Shown piece by piece: positions 16,363-25,153 of a DNA stretch of 40,107 nt. The stretch's first letter is position 1. Each line of letters begins with the position of its first letter. The translations under genes were made by a program, and so were the position numbers. The notes below the pieces were generated by a model. That model did no database searches. It saw only the letters and a list, made by a program, of their open reading frames with translations, and was not told where the DNA came from. Source of the DNA: an uncultured Ruminococcus sp. (GTDB lineage: Bacteria; Bacillota; Clostridia; Oscillospirales; CAG-272); the NCBI GenBank assembly GCA_902782445.1, contig CACZNC010000029.1, positions 1 through 40,107 of the forward strand. Reading direction: 5' to 3'.

Positions 16363-16712
16363 GAGTAGGTGGGAGAATCCAATGGGGAGATAACCTACCC
16401 CAGTATGAAACGCGCCGGATGTAGGGGATGTTCGAACGCCGTGAAAAACAAAGCGACCGTGAAAGATACATGGTTCAGAGATGGATGCCCACCAATATAT
16501 TTACGTAGAGCAAGAAGGTGAGGGAATCCAGTTAACACCATTGGTGTTGAAATGATGTATCCTAATATCCTCACCCCTTTCAACAAGAATGAAAGACTCG
16601 CACGGGCCGGATACTGAAGTATTATTGACCTGTACGAGTCTTATGATTGTACCCGCCCTATTCGGATACACAGCAGTGCGAGGGCTCCGTTAGCGGCAAG
16701 ATCGGAGACGCT
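16363..16712. other. gene-free AT-rich stretch with several inverted repeats
   Basis: No gene is supported in these 350 bases. Present are GTAGGT/ACCTAC around 16366-16397, GGTGAGG (16517-16523) with CCTCACC (16569-16575) enclosing AACACC/GGTGTT (16534-16548), and AGACTCG (16594-16600) with CGAGTCT (16635-16641). The last could terminate the convergent units. On the minus strand 16395-16586 gives a hydrophobic open frame without a ribosome binding site. The density of dyads suggests a structured RNA or mobile-element remnant. Confidence 0.4.
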
Positions 16713-17807
16713 TCAGGTTTTGCCGAAACAATTCTCCGGTTTCGTCCACTCGTAAATCTTCGGGAGACTTCCGAAAACCAGATCGGCATTGTCGTCGAGG
16801 AACGGTCTCCCTTCCCGACACGCAAGGATAAACGCGAGGAACTTCGCAAAATCCCCCGGTGTGTGAGCGTGAGGTCCGTACCGCACCGACGAGGCGATGC
16901 GGCGGGGAATACCGAGGGCAGAATAGAGTTCGCGGGCTGCCCGGAACGTATGGTAGCTCCCGCGCGGGTTGGCCCATACGTCGTCGACCGAGCCCGTTTC
17001 CAGCAGTCCGCGCGGCGCGACGGCGGCTTTCAGAAAATGGAAGTCGAAGGGGATCTCGCTCTCCCGGCCGATGTAGTCCTCCATGCCTCGTCCGACCCAA
17101 TAGGAAATATCCCAGTTCACGCCGCGACCGAACATATTCCCGAGCGTCTCCGAATGATGGTCGTGGATCTGTCTCTCCGGATCCTCGATCTGCGTGTATC
17201 GCAGGCAGCCGCATCCGAACATGCCCGATCCGTTCGACTGGGTGAAAGCGATCCTCTCGTCAAGCGCGCCTGCCAGAAGCGTCGTCTTTCCGCCCCTCGA
17301 ATGGCCGGCGATGCAGATACAGTCCGGGTCGACCTGCGGCATGGTGAGAAGAGCGTCGACACAGCGGCGGTAGCCCCATGCCCAGGCGGAAATCGCGCCG
17401 AAGTCGTATTCGGGGTAGACGGGGTAAAGACCTCTCGTCCTCATGTCCGGCGGTGCGGCATCCTCCGCAAGCATGGTACGGTTGAACTCCGCCACAATGA
17501 AGCCAGCCCCGAGGAACAACTGCTTCACGGTGTCAATACAGTTTCCCCACATGCGGTCTCCGGTCAGAAGCACGGGATGTTTTCCCTCCCCGAAGGGGTA
17601 GGTCAGCTGCATATCCCAGGAGACTGTTCGGGATGCATTTCCGGCTTCGATCAGGAAAGAGCCCCAGTTGAGAGGTGTGACCTTTAGCACCGCAGGATCC
17701 GGCGGCGTGCGGCCGAAGCAGAGATCGACCAACCTTTCGAGGAGGGCTTTCCGGTTCAGTCCCGCGTCCTTTTCATTCAGGAAGACGGTCGGAAGCGGAC
17801 CGGCCAA
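16713..17807 (-). CDS. CE15-like alpha/beta hydrolase (glucuronoyl esterase type)
   Basis: About 364 residues of the carbohydrate esterase 15 type. The nucleophile is Ser170 in GHSRGGKTT; nearby are the family-type segments QSNGSGMFGCG, NWDISYWVGRG, FHFLKAAVAPRG, LLETGSVDDVWANPRGSY and a C-terminal PHAHTPGDF that supplies the catalytic His. CE15 enzymes cut ester bonds between lignin alcohols and glucuronoxylan, or related uronate esters; substrate here is inferred from family only. No signal peptide. The start is doubtful: the TTG at 17807 lacks a ribosome binding site, the frame stays open upstream, and the neighbouring solute-binding gene is cut at the same place, so a few N-terminal residues and the promoter may be deleted. 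Confidence 0.75.
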   Translation of the reverse strand: MAGPLPTVFLNEKDAGLNRKALLERLVDLCFGRTPPDPAVLKVTPLNWGSFLIEAGNASRTVSWDMQLTYPFGEGKHPVLLTGDRMWGNCIDTVKQLFLGAGFIVAEFNRTMLAEDAAPPDMRTRGLYPVYPEYDFGAISAWAWGYRRCVDALLTMPQVDPDCICIAGHSRGGKTTLLAGALDERIAFTQSNGSGMFGCGCLRYTQIEDPERQIHDHHSETLGNMFGRGVNWDISYWVGRGMEDYIGRESEIPFDFHFLKAAVAPRGLLETGSVDDVWANPRGSYHTFRAARELYSALGIPRRIASSVRYGPHAHTPGDFAKFLAFILACREGRPFLDDNADLVFGSLPKIYEWTKPENCFGKT

Positions 17808-17835
17808 GGTGTCATGCGCATCATTAGATCGTCTG

Positions 17836-18954
17836 AACGTCCAAATCCGCGAGTCAACAACCCCATACTGGACAATGCCCGATACCGTGGTTCAGCTTGT
17901 GGCGGCCGGAGAAACCGAGTACGATACGTTTTCCATGTCGGACAGCTGGTCTGTGAAATGTGCCTTAAAGGGAGCGTTCCTTCCGATGGCGGCTATTCCC
18001 TATGTTGATCTCAAACAGATTTACTGGGGGAACGGACTGTCAGATACTCTTTCCATAGGAGGCAGGTATTACTTCGCTGCCTGTTCTTACAATATGTACT
18101 CTCTCGACAGAACGGTCTGCCTCTGCTTCAATGACAGTGTAGCGGAAAACTACGGTATCGAGGTACCCTTTGAGGATGTATTCAACGGGACCTGGACCCT
18201 AGATAAGCTCGAAGCATACGGTGATATCGCAACCAGGGATGTGAACGGGGATGGGGTTATGGATGGGAATGACGCCTATACATACGGGGCATGTGACATC
18301 AGAGATGTCCCGGAGAAATTCCTGTATGCTTCGGAGGTTCACCTGATTGATAAAGACGACGAGGGTATGCCCTACGTGTCAATTTTCGGAAATGAAAAAT
18401 TCGTAGATATCCTGGAACGGGCGCGGATGATGTTTTTCACCGAAAACTGCTTTGCCAATCTGGAACTGTTTATGGATGACCGGGAACTGGTCACCGTAGC
18501 AGAGTTTTACAATTTGGTTTCGTTCCGGGAAATGGAATCGGATTTCAGCATTCTGCCCCTCCCGAAATTTGATGAGGATCAGAAAGAATACTGCTCCCGC
18601 ACCTGTAACGGGATCTTCTCCATGTCCCCGGTTACCGCGACCGAGCTGGAGAAAATCGGGGCAGTGGAAGAATCTCTCTGCTGCTGGGCTTACAAGAACC
18701 TTATCCCCGCCTATGTAGAATCCTCCATGCAGAACAGAACTGCGCGGAGCGAAAAATCTGCGGAAGCCATCCGGATCATTTATGACACCCGCGTGATCGA
18801 CCTTGGCAAGCTGTACCTCCTCGACTTTTTCAATATCCCATGGTATAACGACCTGTATGCCGGAAACAGTGTTGTGACAAAACTGGCGTCTCAACAGAGG
18901 CTGATTGAGAAATCGATGAAGATATTCAACAAAAACTTTACAAACAATCCCTGA
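17836..18954 (+). pseudogene. extracellular solute-binding protein, N-terminally truncated
   Basis: About 372 residues matching the full-length lipoprotein at 38416 from NVQI onward: VAENYGIEVPFEDVFNGTWT, a Ca-binding-like DVNGDGVMDGND loop, ILPLPKFDEDQKEY, and the closing YDTRVIDLGKLY. The signal peptide, lipobox and first 100 or so residues are missing, and there is no ribosome binding site or start at the cut. The break lies at about 17810-17836, exactly where the divergent CE15 gene loses its 5' end: one deletion probably removed both. Without export the remnant cannot bind sugars for transport. Confidence 0.75.
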
Positions 18955-19200
18955 GCAGGGATGACTGAATCATCTGAGGAAAACACAAAGCGGTCCGAGA
19001 CTGTCCTGAACAGCTCGCAGGAACGGAAACCGCGGAATCGTTTGAAGATTGACAGGCGTCCCCTTCCGCCGCTCCTGTTTGTCGAAATGACGCAGGGGTG
19101 AGGGAAGGGGATGGCTTTTTCTCTGTGGAGGGGGTGATTTCATCCTCATTTTTCGAATGAATGCGTAAGGATCACCTGCGAGATAAAATGGGCAGGTTTC
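18955..19200. other. gene-free spacer
   Basis: No coding, RNA or mobile feature is supported. The stretch separates the truncated solute-binding gene from the promoter at 19201. Confidence 0.5.
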
Positions 19201-19229
19201 TTGCTTTTTTCGGCCTGTTGGTATATAAT
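19201..19229 (+). promoter_or_regulatory. sigma-A promoter of the 19314 gene
   Basis: -35 TTGCTT (19201-19206), 17-base spacer, -10 TATAAT (19224-19229), 85 bases before the start codon. It probably drives 19314-20845 and perhaps the DUF998 gene. Confidence 0.65.
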
Positions 19230-19313
19230 GATTCCAGAAGAGAACGAGAGTCGATTTTCTCCTCATGAGGATCTGATTTTAACGACTGATCATAACGGAA
19301 ACGGAGGCTGTTC

Positions 19314-20642
19314 ATGGAACATCGCATTCTTCCGCGTTATCCCATCGGGAATCCGCGCCGGATCTGGCGACAGGACAATTTCGTCCTGTCCACATTTTCC
19401 GCGAGAGGGCGGAATATGCGCAGCGTGATCGAGAACTGCGCGGACGCGGGATTCAACCTTCTGGAAATGGGCTGGGCGTCCCACGAGCAGGCGGAGGAAG
19501 CGCTCCGGCTGTGCGAGGAGATCGGAATAGACCTGCTCTATCAGGATTTCTCCGTCTTCGGCGGGATGCAGGAGAGAAACCTCGGCCGCACGGTCACGCG
19601 GGAAACCGTCAGGCAGGTAGCGGATCATCTGCGCCCTTACCGCCATGCCGTCGGCGTCTACGTCTGGGACGAGCCCTATGTTGAGGATCAGTGCATCGAG
19701 GCCCGGAGACAGATGGATCTGTTCCAGCGGGAAAACCCGGCTCTTCTGCCCTTCACCGTGGCGATCCCCAGCTACAATATGCTGTACCGCTGGGACAACG
19801 GACAGTTCGAGGACTATCTGCGGTGGTACGTGAAGGATATCGATCCCCCGGTGCTCTCCCTCGACTACTATCCCATCGTCCCGGGGTGGCTCTACAACGA
19901 CGAGGATCAGCTGGACGCCTGCCTGATGTGGTGCGACCTCGGACTCATGAGGAAACTGGGGCGGGAGGCTGGAATCCCACTCTGGTTCTACTATCAGGGT
20001 GTGAATCTGCATAACTACCCCCACTTCGAGTTCCCCATGGTGGAGTGCATGATGAACGCGGCCGTTCTTTACGGAGTCAAAGGACTGCAGCAGTTCACGG
20101 CAGTCGGAAACGTCATCGACGAGAACGGGGACAAGGGACCGTTCTTCGAGGAGACTAAAGCTGTACACGCGAAATTCCGCAAACTCGGCAACACACTCAT
20201 GGCCCTGGAAAACCGTTATGTCTTCCACAGCGGAGAGATTGCGGAAAAATGTCCTCTATACACGCCCTTCTCGGACAATATCGCGGACAGCGCTGTTTTA
20301 GCCGATGTTCCCCTCGAGCCGCGGGTCTCCCTCGGTGAATTCACGGACGCGTACGGAAACACCTATCTCTATGTGCTCAACCGGGATATCGACGGACCAT
20401 ACAACAGGGGCGGCGTCCCGGAATCGGAGGCGGAGGGGGCGGTCACTGCCGTGCGTACCGTGACAATACCCCTCAGGGAGAAGTTCCGCATCTATCAGGT
20501 CCGAAGCGACAACGGACGGCAGACGGATCCATGGGAAGACCATGCCATCCGGGTACCTCTTGCTCCCGGATGCGCGGATTTGTTCCGCGTTCAGAATCTT
20601 GCGGAGCCGGCTTTCACACTGGAATATCGGATTGAGAAATGA
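19314..20642 (+). CDS. TIM-barrel glycosidase-like protein of unassigned family
   Basis: A 442-residue protein whose first 300 residues read like a (beta/alpha)8 barrel: FNLLEMGWAS, IDLLYQDFSVFGG, HAVGVYVWDEP (118-121, the position of a catalytic acid in GH5/GH42-type barrels), PPVLSLDYYPI, PLWFYYQGVN and MNAAVLYGVKGLQQFTA. The last 120 residues (YGNTYLYVLNRD, VTIPLREKFRIYQV) form a beta domain of the kind that follows such barrels. No signal peptide. GGAGG lies seven bases before the ATG. It shares its scheme with the protein at 22811. I expect a glycan-active enzyme but cannot name a family. Confidence 0.75.
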   Translation: MEHRILPRYPIGNPRRIWRQDNFVLSTFSARGRNMRSVIENCADAGFNLLEMGWASHEQAEEALRLCEEIGIDLLYQDFSVFGGMQERNLGRTVTRETVRQVADHLRPYRHAVGVYVWDEPYVEDQCIEARRQMDLFQRENPALLPFTVAIPSYNMLYRWDNGQFEDYLRWYVKDIDPPVLSLDYYPIVPGWLYNDEDQLDACLMWCDLGLMRKLGREAGIPLWFYYQGVNLHNYPHFEFPMVECMMNAAVLYGVKGLQQFTAVGNVIDENGDKGPFFEETKAVHAKFRKLGNTLMALENRYVFHSGEIAEKCPLYTPFSDNIADSAVLADVPLEPRVSLGEFTDAYGNTYLYVLNRDIDGPYNRGGVPESEAEGAVTAVRTVTIPLREKFRIYQVRSDNGRQTDPWEDHAIRVPLAPGCADLFRVQNLAEPAFTLEYRIEK

Positions 20643-20659
20643 TCCAGGACGGGGAAAAC

Positions 20660-20845
20660 ATGGCCGCAGATATAGAGGATCCCGCATGGGCCTCCCTGTC
20701 CTATGCGGAGAAGAACCGGGAACTTTTCGAACGCCGGAAGCGCCTGCTTGGGATGTTTCTTGAACGGCGAGCTATTTCGAAGGAGCAGTATGAAAAGAGT
20801 CTTCACGATTTAACTGAGAATATGGGACGAAAAACAGACAGATGA
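20660..20845 (+). CDS. small conserved hypothetical protein
   Basis: A 61-residue, highly charged, helical protein (MAADIEDPAWASLSYAEKNR, RRKRLLGMFLERRAI, SKEQYEKSLHDLTENMG). The pattern, with a tail helix ending in LHDL, recurs in uncharacterised short Clostridia proteins in my recollection; no function is known to me. The ATG at 20660 is preceded by GGACGGGG; an ATG at 20639 overlaps the previous gene but is poorly spaced. It is coupled to the 19314 gene. Confidence 0.6.
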   Translation: MAADIEDPAWASLSYAEKNRELFERRKRLLGMFLERRAISKEQYEKSLHDLTENMGRKTDR

Positions 20846-20891
20846 ATACCGTTCGGATGTTCCAGTAATTTGAGCTTTGCAGGAGAAACCG

Positions 20892-21488
20892 ATGAACAGA
20901 CCATCCTTGAAATACCTTCTTCCGGGTATTGCCGGAGCGGTTTTTCTGATGACAGCTATAGCGATTGTCATTTCATCATGGGTTTCAGGTCTTCATGTAT
21001 ATGACTTAAGCCTCTCCTTCTCCAGGTATGCGGGGCTCAGGCAATCGACCGCAGTTCTGTATTTCCTTTCTGCCGTTATTATGCTTGTGCTTCTTTCTGT
21101 ATATATTGCGAAAACAAAAATGCCTGGAATCAAGAAGGCAATATACATTCTTATTTTCCTTTCTGTTCTCGGAACGGCACTTTTCCCCTGCAACCGGGAA
21201 CGAAGTGTTCTTTCCTCAGATATTCACGACATTTTTGCGATGTCACTTATGTTTACAACTGCGCTATCTTTTGTACTGACAGCTATACTATCGAAGAGTA
21301 AGATGCAAAGGTTTTCAGGGACAGCGTTTGCCATCTATGCGGCAGGGTTTATCGCTGCGCTTTTCGGAAAGAACAGGGTAATGGATCAAACATTCTTCGT
21401 CTGGGAAGTCGTCTTCATTTACCTGTTGATCCTCGAACTCTATTTGGAGAAATACGGCGAAACAAAGTCAAATAAAAAGCCGATATGA
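20892..21488 (+). CDS. DUF998 family membrane protein
   Basis: A 198-residue protein with about six membrane helices (LLPGIAGAVFLMTAIAIVIS, AVLYFLSAVIMLVLLSVYI, AIYILIFLSVLGTALFP, FAMSLMFTTALSFVLTAIL, TAFAIYAAGFIAALF, FFVWEVVFIYLLILELYLE) and the DUF998 signature, a Pro-Cys-Asn/DIHDIFA segment between helices three and four. Function of the family is unknown. The ATG at 20892 follows AGGAGAA. Its GC content is lower than that of the flanking glycosidase genes. Confidence 0.75.
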   Translation: MNRPSLKYLLPGIAGAVFLMTAIAIVISSWVSGLHVYDLSLSFSRYAGLRQSTAVLYFLSAVIMLVLLSVYIAKTKMPGIKKAIYILIFLSVLGTALFPCNRERSVLSSDIHDIFAMSLMFTTALSFVLTAILSKSKMQRFSGTAFAIYAAGFIAALFGKNRVMDQTFFVWEVVFIYLLILELYLEKYGETKSNKKPI

Positions 21489-21562
21489 TTTCATCTGTCT
21501 ATATGATTGCGTTCCTGTATAGGAAAAAGCAACAGCAGCCGAACAGATTTCATGAAGCACGG

Positions 21563-21590
21563 TTGACATACACGATTCTTTTCATAATAA
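21563..21590 (+). promoter_or_regulatory. promoter of the sialidase gene
   Basis: -35 TTGACA (21563-21568) with either CATAAT (21583-21588, 14-base spacer) or TAATAA (21585-21590, 16-base spacer) as -10. The start codon is at 21613, so the leader is very short. Confidence 0.55.
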
Positions 21591-21612
21591 CAAGAGATGA
21601 GGCAGCAGTGAG

Positions 21613-22746
21613 ATGAAAAACTTTATTACACTCAATCCCGGATGCGAAACCTGGGAAGAAAACCGGGCGTGGCAGGGCTGTCCGACCATTGCCCGAACAC
21701 GGGGCGGAAGACTGTTCGCCGGGTGGTATACCGGCGGGATGTTCGAGCCCTGCATAGATAATTTCAATGTCCTCGTCAAAAGCGACGACGGCGGGAAAAC
21801 CTGGTCACATCCGATCCTTGCGGTCTATACCGACCGGGAGAAGAGAATCCGGAACATTGATATCCAGCTCTGGATCGATGAACGGGGGCAGCTCTGGATC
21901 ATGTGGACGCATTCGCCCTATCCAGAGGACGCGAAACCGGCCACCATCCGCACCCCCTTCCACCTGAATTATCATTCCGATTTCACGGGAGTGGAGATGC
22001 TTTTGTGCCGGAATCCCGATGCCGATGAACTCATTTTCGAGGAGCCCCGCATGATCACGAAGGGCTTTCTGCGCTGCAAGCCGATCATCCTCCGGGACGG
22101 GCGCTATCTCTTCCCGGCTTACGACTGGGATGTACCCGACCGGTATATGCTCCGTTTTTCTTCCGACAGCGGGAAAACCTTCGTCGATAAACCGGCGGCA
22201 AAGAAGCCGGATAACCGCGTATTTGACGAGACAATGGTTTTTGAAACCGAGGAGGGATATCTCCGTCTTCTGGCGCGCACCGTCCGAGGTTATTATGCGA
22301 CGTCCCTTTCCTCCGACGGCGGCGAAACATGGAGCGAAACGGAAGAATTTGAAAAAGCGCCGTCAACCCGGTTTTTTATCGCAAGACTGCAAAGCGGACG
22401 CCTTGTCTATGTCAGGAATATCTCGGATACCGAAAGAACCGGCATGAAGGTGATGCTTTCGGAGGATGACGGAAAAACCTGGGCGGGAAGCCTGACGCTT
22501 GACACGCGCCCCGGCGTCTCCTACCCCGACCTTGCCGAAGGGGAAAAAGGAAGGCTCTATATCATTCACGACCGCGAAAGGGACAACCGCGCTCATCTGA
22601 ACAGGGATACCTGGCATTCTGAGGCAGCCAAAGAGATTCTGCTTTCCTCCGTGACCGAGGAGGAGATCCTCAGAGGCAGGATCGGCAAAGATTCGTTTAT
22701 CGCGAGCGTGATCAGCAAAGCCCGGATCGACTATGCGGAGATATGA
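21613..22746 (+). CDS. sialidase family (BNR repeat) protein
   Basis: A 377-residue six-bladed beta-propeller. Four Asp boxes are visible: SDDGGKTW (57-64), SSDSGKTF (about 190), SSDGGETW (about 238) and SEDDGKTW (about 285); the PTIARTRGGRLFAGW segment near residue 25 corresponds to the Arg-containing first blade of exo-alpha-sialidases. There is no signal peptide. True sialidases need a three-Arg cluster and a Tyr/Glu pair that I cannot verify by eye, so rhamnosidase- or other propeller activities remain possible. It is followed after 64 bases by the 22811 gene on the same strand; the two look co-transcribed. Confidence 0.8.
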   Translation: MKNFITLNPGCETWEENRAWQGCPTIARTRGGRLFAGWYTGGMFEPCIDNFNVLVKSDDGGKTWSHPILAVYTDREKRIRNIDIQLWIDERGQLWIMWTHSPYPEDAKPATIRTPFHLNYHSDFTGVEMLLCRNPDADELIFEEPRMITKGFLRCKPIILRDGRYLFPAYDWDVPDRYMLRFSSDSGKTFVDKPAAKKPDNRVFDETMVFETEEGYLRLLARTVRGYYATSLSSDGGETWSETEEFEKAPSTRFFIARLQSGRLVYVRNISDTERTGMKVMLSEDDGKTWAGSLTLDTRPGVSYPDLAEGEKGRLYIIHDRERDNRAHLNRDTWHSEAAKEILLSSVTEEEILRGRIGKDSFIASVISKARIDYAEI

Positions 22747-22810
22747 GAAATAAGGAAAAGGCGAAAAAAGCGTCGACGATGCGCGTCGGAAGGGACAAGA
22801 GGAAAGCGAC

Positions 22811-24028
22811 ATGAACGAACGCATGGACCCGAAAAAACTTCACATTGCAATGTGCTATTTTCCGCAGCAGTTCTGGGACGAAGAGCATCTGAAACAGGCT
22901 GTTGACTGCGGGATCGATCTGTTTATTTATCTCATCGGCGCTCCGAGATCTTTTCTGGATCTGATGCAGAAATACGGGATCGGAGCGATCGAGCACGGTG
23001 CCGTCCCGGGACATCGCGGCAGCGGCTGGGAAGGGCAGTTCTCAGAGACGAATCCGCTTTCCATTTACGAACAGGCGGCCGGCAGATTCGAAGATCACCC
23101 GGCGATCTGGGGGATCAACGAATGCGACGAACCGTCCGCGCTCGATCTGCCGCATCACGGCGTCGTCATTGATGCCATCAATCGTGCCTTCCCGCATCAG
23201 TTCCCGTTCATCAATCTGTTTCCGAGCTATGCCTCCGTTGCGGAAAACACCGAGGATCAGGCGAAAAGCCAGCTCGGAACCCGTTCATACGAGGAATATC
23301 TGCGGCGTTACACGGAATGCATCGGCCTTGACTACATCTGCTTCGACGATTATATGTACGCGCACGAGGACAACCCGCGCGCAGGGCAGTTCTTCGATAA
23401 TCTCCGGCTCGTCGCAGAAGCCTGCCGGAGAACGGGACGGCGCATGTGGTGCCTTTTGCAGTGCGGTGAGATCTGCGATCTGCCGGCGGACATCACGGTG
23501 AACAAGCTCCGCTATCAGGTCAACGGCGCCATGGCGTTCGGCGCGGAGATGATCGGCTGGTGGGAAGGGTCGCAGATCATCGGTGCGGACGGCGAGCCGA
23601 ACGAACAGTTCACCCGCCTGAAGACGGTGCACCTTGAGACGCTTGCGGTCGCGGACGACTACATGCGCTACCGCAACGTGAATACGGTTCTGGTCGGCTT
23701 CCCGGACGGCGATCCGATCCCGGAGGGCAGCCATATGGAATCACTCCCCGCGCTGAACACCGGTGTTTTCTTCCATGTTTACTCGGAAAACGGCAAGGCC
23801 TTGTGCATCGGGCAGATGACGGCACGGGACGGCAGCGGCAGGCAGGCGTTGTGGATCATGAACGCGAGTGATTATTCCGGCACGGACGAGGAACCGGCGC
23901 GTGTGACGATGAATGTGCGGCACCGCATGGTCCGTGTACGCGGGGCGGTTGATATGCTTACCGACGGAGGTACAGTTTCCTTTTCTCTGCCGGTCTGCTG
24001 TGCGGCGCTCGTTGAAGCGGACGGTTGA
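22811..24028 (+). CDS. TIM-barrel glycosidase-like protein, relative of 19314
   Basis: A 405-residue barrel-type protein: LHIAMCYFPQQFWDE at the start, a PAIWGINECDEP segment (DEP at 106-108), GLDYICFDDYMY, RRMWCLLQCGE, YQVNGAMAFGAEMIGWWEG, then a C-terminal beta domain (QALWIMNASDYSG) ending in a small sandwich. The DEP motif, the following helix and the WW turn are shared with the 19314 protein, though overall identity is low. No signal peptide. A ribosome binding site (AGAGGAAAG) precedes the ATG. The C-terminal third resembles domains that recognise sugars. Function is inferred, not shown. Confidence 0.75.
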   Translation: MNERMDPKKLHIAMCYFPQQFWDEEHLKQAVDCGIDLFIYLIGAPRSFLDLMQKYGIGAIEHGAVPGHRGSGWEGQFSETNPLSIYEQAAGRFEDHPAIWGINECDEPSALDLPHHGVVIDAINRAFPHQFPFINLFPSYASVAENTEDQAKSQLGTRSYEEYLRRYTECIGLDYICFDDYMYAHEDNPRAGQFFDNLRLVAEACRRTGRRMWCLLQCGEICDLPADITVNKLRYQVNGAMAFGAEMIGWWEGSQIIGADGEPNEQFTRLKTVHLETLAVADDYMRYRNVNTVLVGFPDGDPIPEGSHMESLPALNTGVFFHVYSENGKALCIGQMTARDGSGRQALWIMNASDYSGTDEEPARVTMNVRHRMVRVRGAVDMLTDGGTVSFSLPVCCAALVEADG

Positions 24029-24038
24029 TTCCTCACAC

Positions 24039-24125
24039 GTGATTGCGATCTGCAAAGGATCTTGTGGCGGGATAAAGAACACTATCGATTTTGCTCGGAA
24101 GCATGACCATGAGATCATCATGTAA
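24039..24125 (+). pseudogene. SLOG/DUF1273-like C-terminal fragment
   Basis: Twenty-nine in-frame residues VIAICKGSCGGIKNTIDFAR and KHDHEIIM match the nucleotide-binding loop (G-x-x-G-G) and closing strand of Rossmann-like SLOG/DUF1273 proteins. There is no start upstream; the fragment begins within 11 bases of the end of the 22811 gene. Confidence 0.45.
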
Positions 24126-24162
24126 GATCTACTTCTCATACTCCAAAATACGAAGAGGAAAA

Positions 24163-24435
24163 ATGCAAATGACCCGCAGACATATTGTTTTCAAAGGCTC
24201 CGTTCAGGGCGTCGGTTTCCGTTGGAGAGCCGAACACGCCGCCGGACGCTTCGGCTGTACGGGCTGGTGCCGCAACGAGTGGGACGGCTCCGTGGTGATG
24301 GAGATACAGGGGACGGAGCCACAGATCGATCAGGTGATCCTTGCACTTGAACACGGCACCTTTATTCAGATCGAAAGCATGGAAGTGAAGGATGTTCCGC
24401 TTGAGGAACGCGAATACGGATTCAGGACGGAATAA
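24163..24435 (+). CDS. acyP: acylphosphatase
   Basis: A 90-residue enzyme that hydrolyses the carboxyl-phosphate bond of acyl phosphates. The signature GSVQGVGFRWRAEHAA has the phosphate-binding Arg20, and GCTGWCRNEWDGSVVMEIQG has Asn38, the residue that orients the attacking water. Length is standard. ATGs at 24163 and 24169 are both possible (AGAGGAAA upstream favours the first). It is followed by a broken membrane protein gene after three bases, so the two were probably an operon. Confidence 0.92.
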   Translation: MQMTRRHIVFKGSVQGVGFRWRAEHAAGRFGCTGWCRNEWDGSVVMEIQGTEPQIDQVILALEHGTFIQIESMEVKDVPLEEREYGFRTE

Positions 24436-24438
24436 AGT

Positions 24439-24855
24439 ATGCTCTACAAACACACGCACCGTCCGGGCTTTCTGCTCGGCTTTGTTGATTTCTTTACGGC
24501 TGGTCTTTTCTTCCTTTTGTATATGCCTTTCGGCGGCTTGCAGGACGAGCTGGAAGACATCCTCGGTCATAGGGTCATGCCGTACTGGAAGGCATATCTC
24601 CTCGGTATCCCGACTCTATTTATTTTCACCCTTATATGGATGGCGCGAATAGCTGAGGAGTTGAAGGGAAAAGCAGCGGAACTCCAGATTGAAGGCCCTC
24701 ACACCTCGTGGCGTCATATGGTCGGATGGAACACACTGGGGATTCTGCTGTTCGGTCCGGCTGTTGCAACGTAACGGTTTTTCAGAACGCTGAACGCAAT
24801 CGAAAACGAGCTGAACCAAAGGGTTTGCGGATCCGCCCCGGAAAAAAGAATTTGA
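24439..24855 (+). pseudogene. small membrane protein (DUF4234-like) with in-frame stop
   Basis: The first 111 residues contain two clear membrane helices (FVDFFTAGLFFLLYMPFGG, AYLLGIPTLFIFTLIWMARI) and a third that ends FGPAVAT at a TAA (24772-24774). The same frame continues with RFFRTLNAIENELNQ, which reads as the natural end of this DUF4234-like family, to a TGA at 24853. A single base change (TAC or another sense codon to TAA) explains it. It could still yield a shortened protein, or be read through. The neighbour is acylphosphatase. Confidence 0.6.
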
Positions 24856-24901
24856 AAAGAAAAACCTGGAACATGATCCGATGTTCCCCCGGAAGCATCA
24901 G

Positions 24902-25090
24902 ATGAGAACGTATATGCTCCACGGTCATATTCATAAAGATATCTGTACAGACTTCTGGGCGTTGCTCCGTAAAAAAGACAGATTTCTGAACGCTGGAGTT
25001 GACCTCAGCGGCTTTGAACATGGCAAAATCGAAGAAATGATCAGAAAAAACGGGATGCTCAAGGAGAATCAAGCAGGAAGAATAAAAGGC
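24902..25090 (+). pseudogene. calcineurin-like phosphoesterase, C-terminal fragment
   Basis: The frame reads MRTYMLHGHIHKD then CTDFWALLRKKDRFLNAGVD, GFEHGKIEEMI, the final metal-binding GHxH motif and tail of small serine/threonine-phosphatase-like metallophosphoesterases. The N-terminal metal site (DxH, GD, GNH) is missing. There is no ribosome binding site at 24902. It runs toward the convergent solute-binding fragment. Confidence 0.55.
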
Positions 25091-25153
25091 AGCCTCTGCA
25101 ATGATTTCAAGGTTTTTTGTTCTTCCGGGGGGAAAAATGGAATGCCCTCCGGA

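Noticed and set aside
16395..16586. 63-residue hydrophobic frame on the minus strand
   Set aside because: No ribosome binding site or recognised family; kept only as part of the unassigned island.
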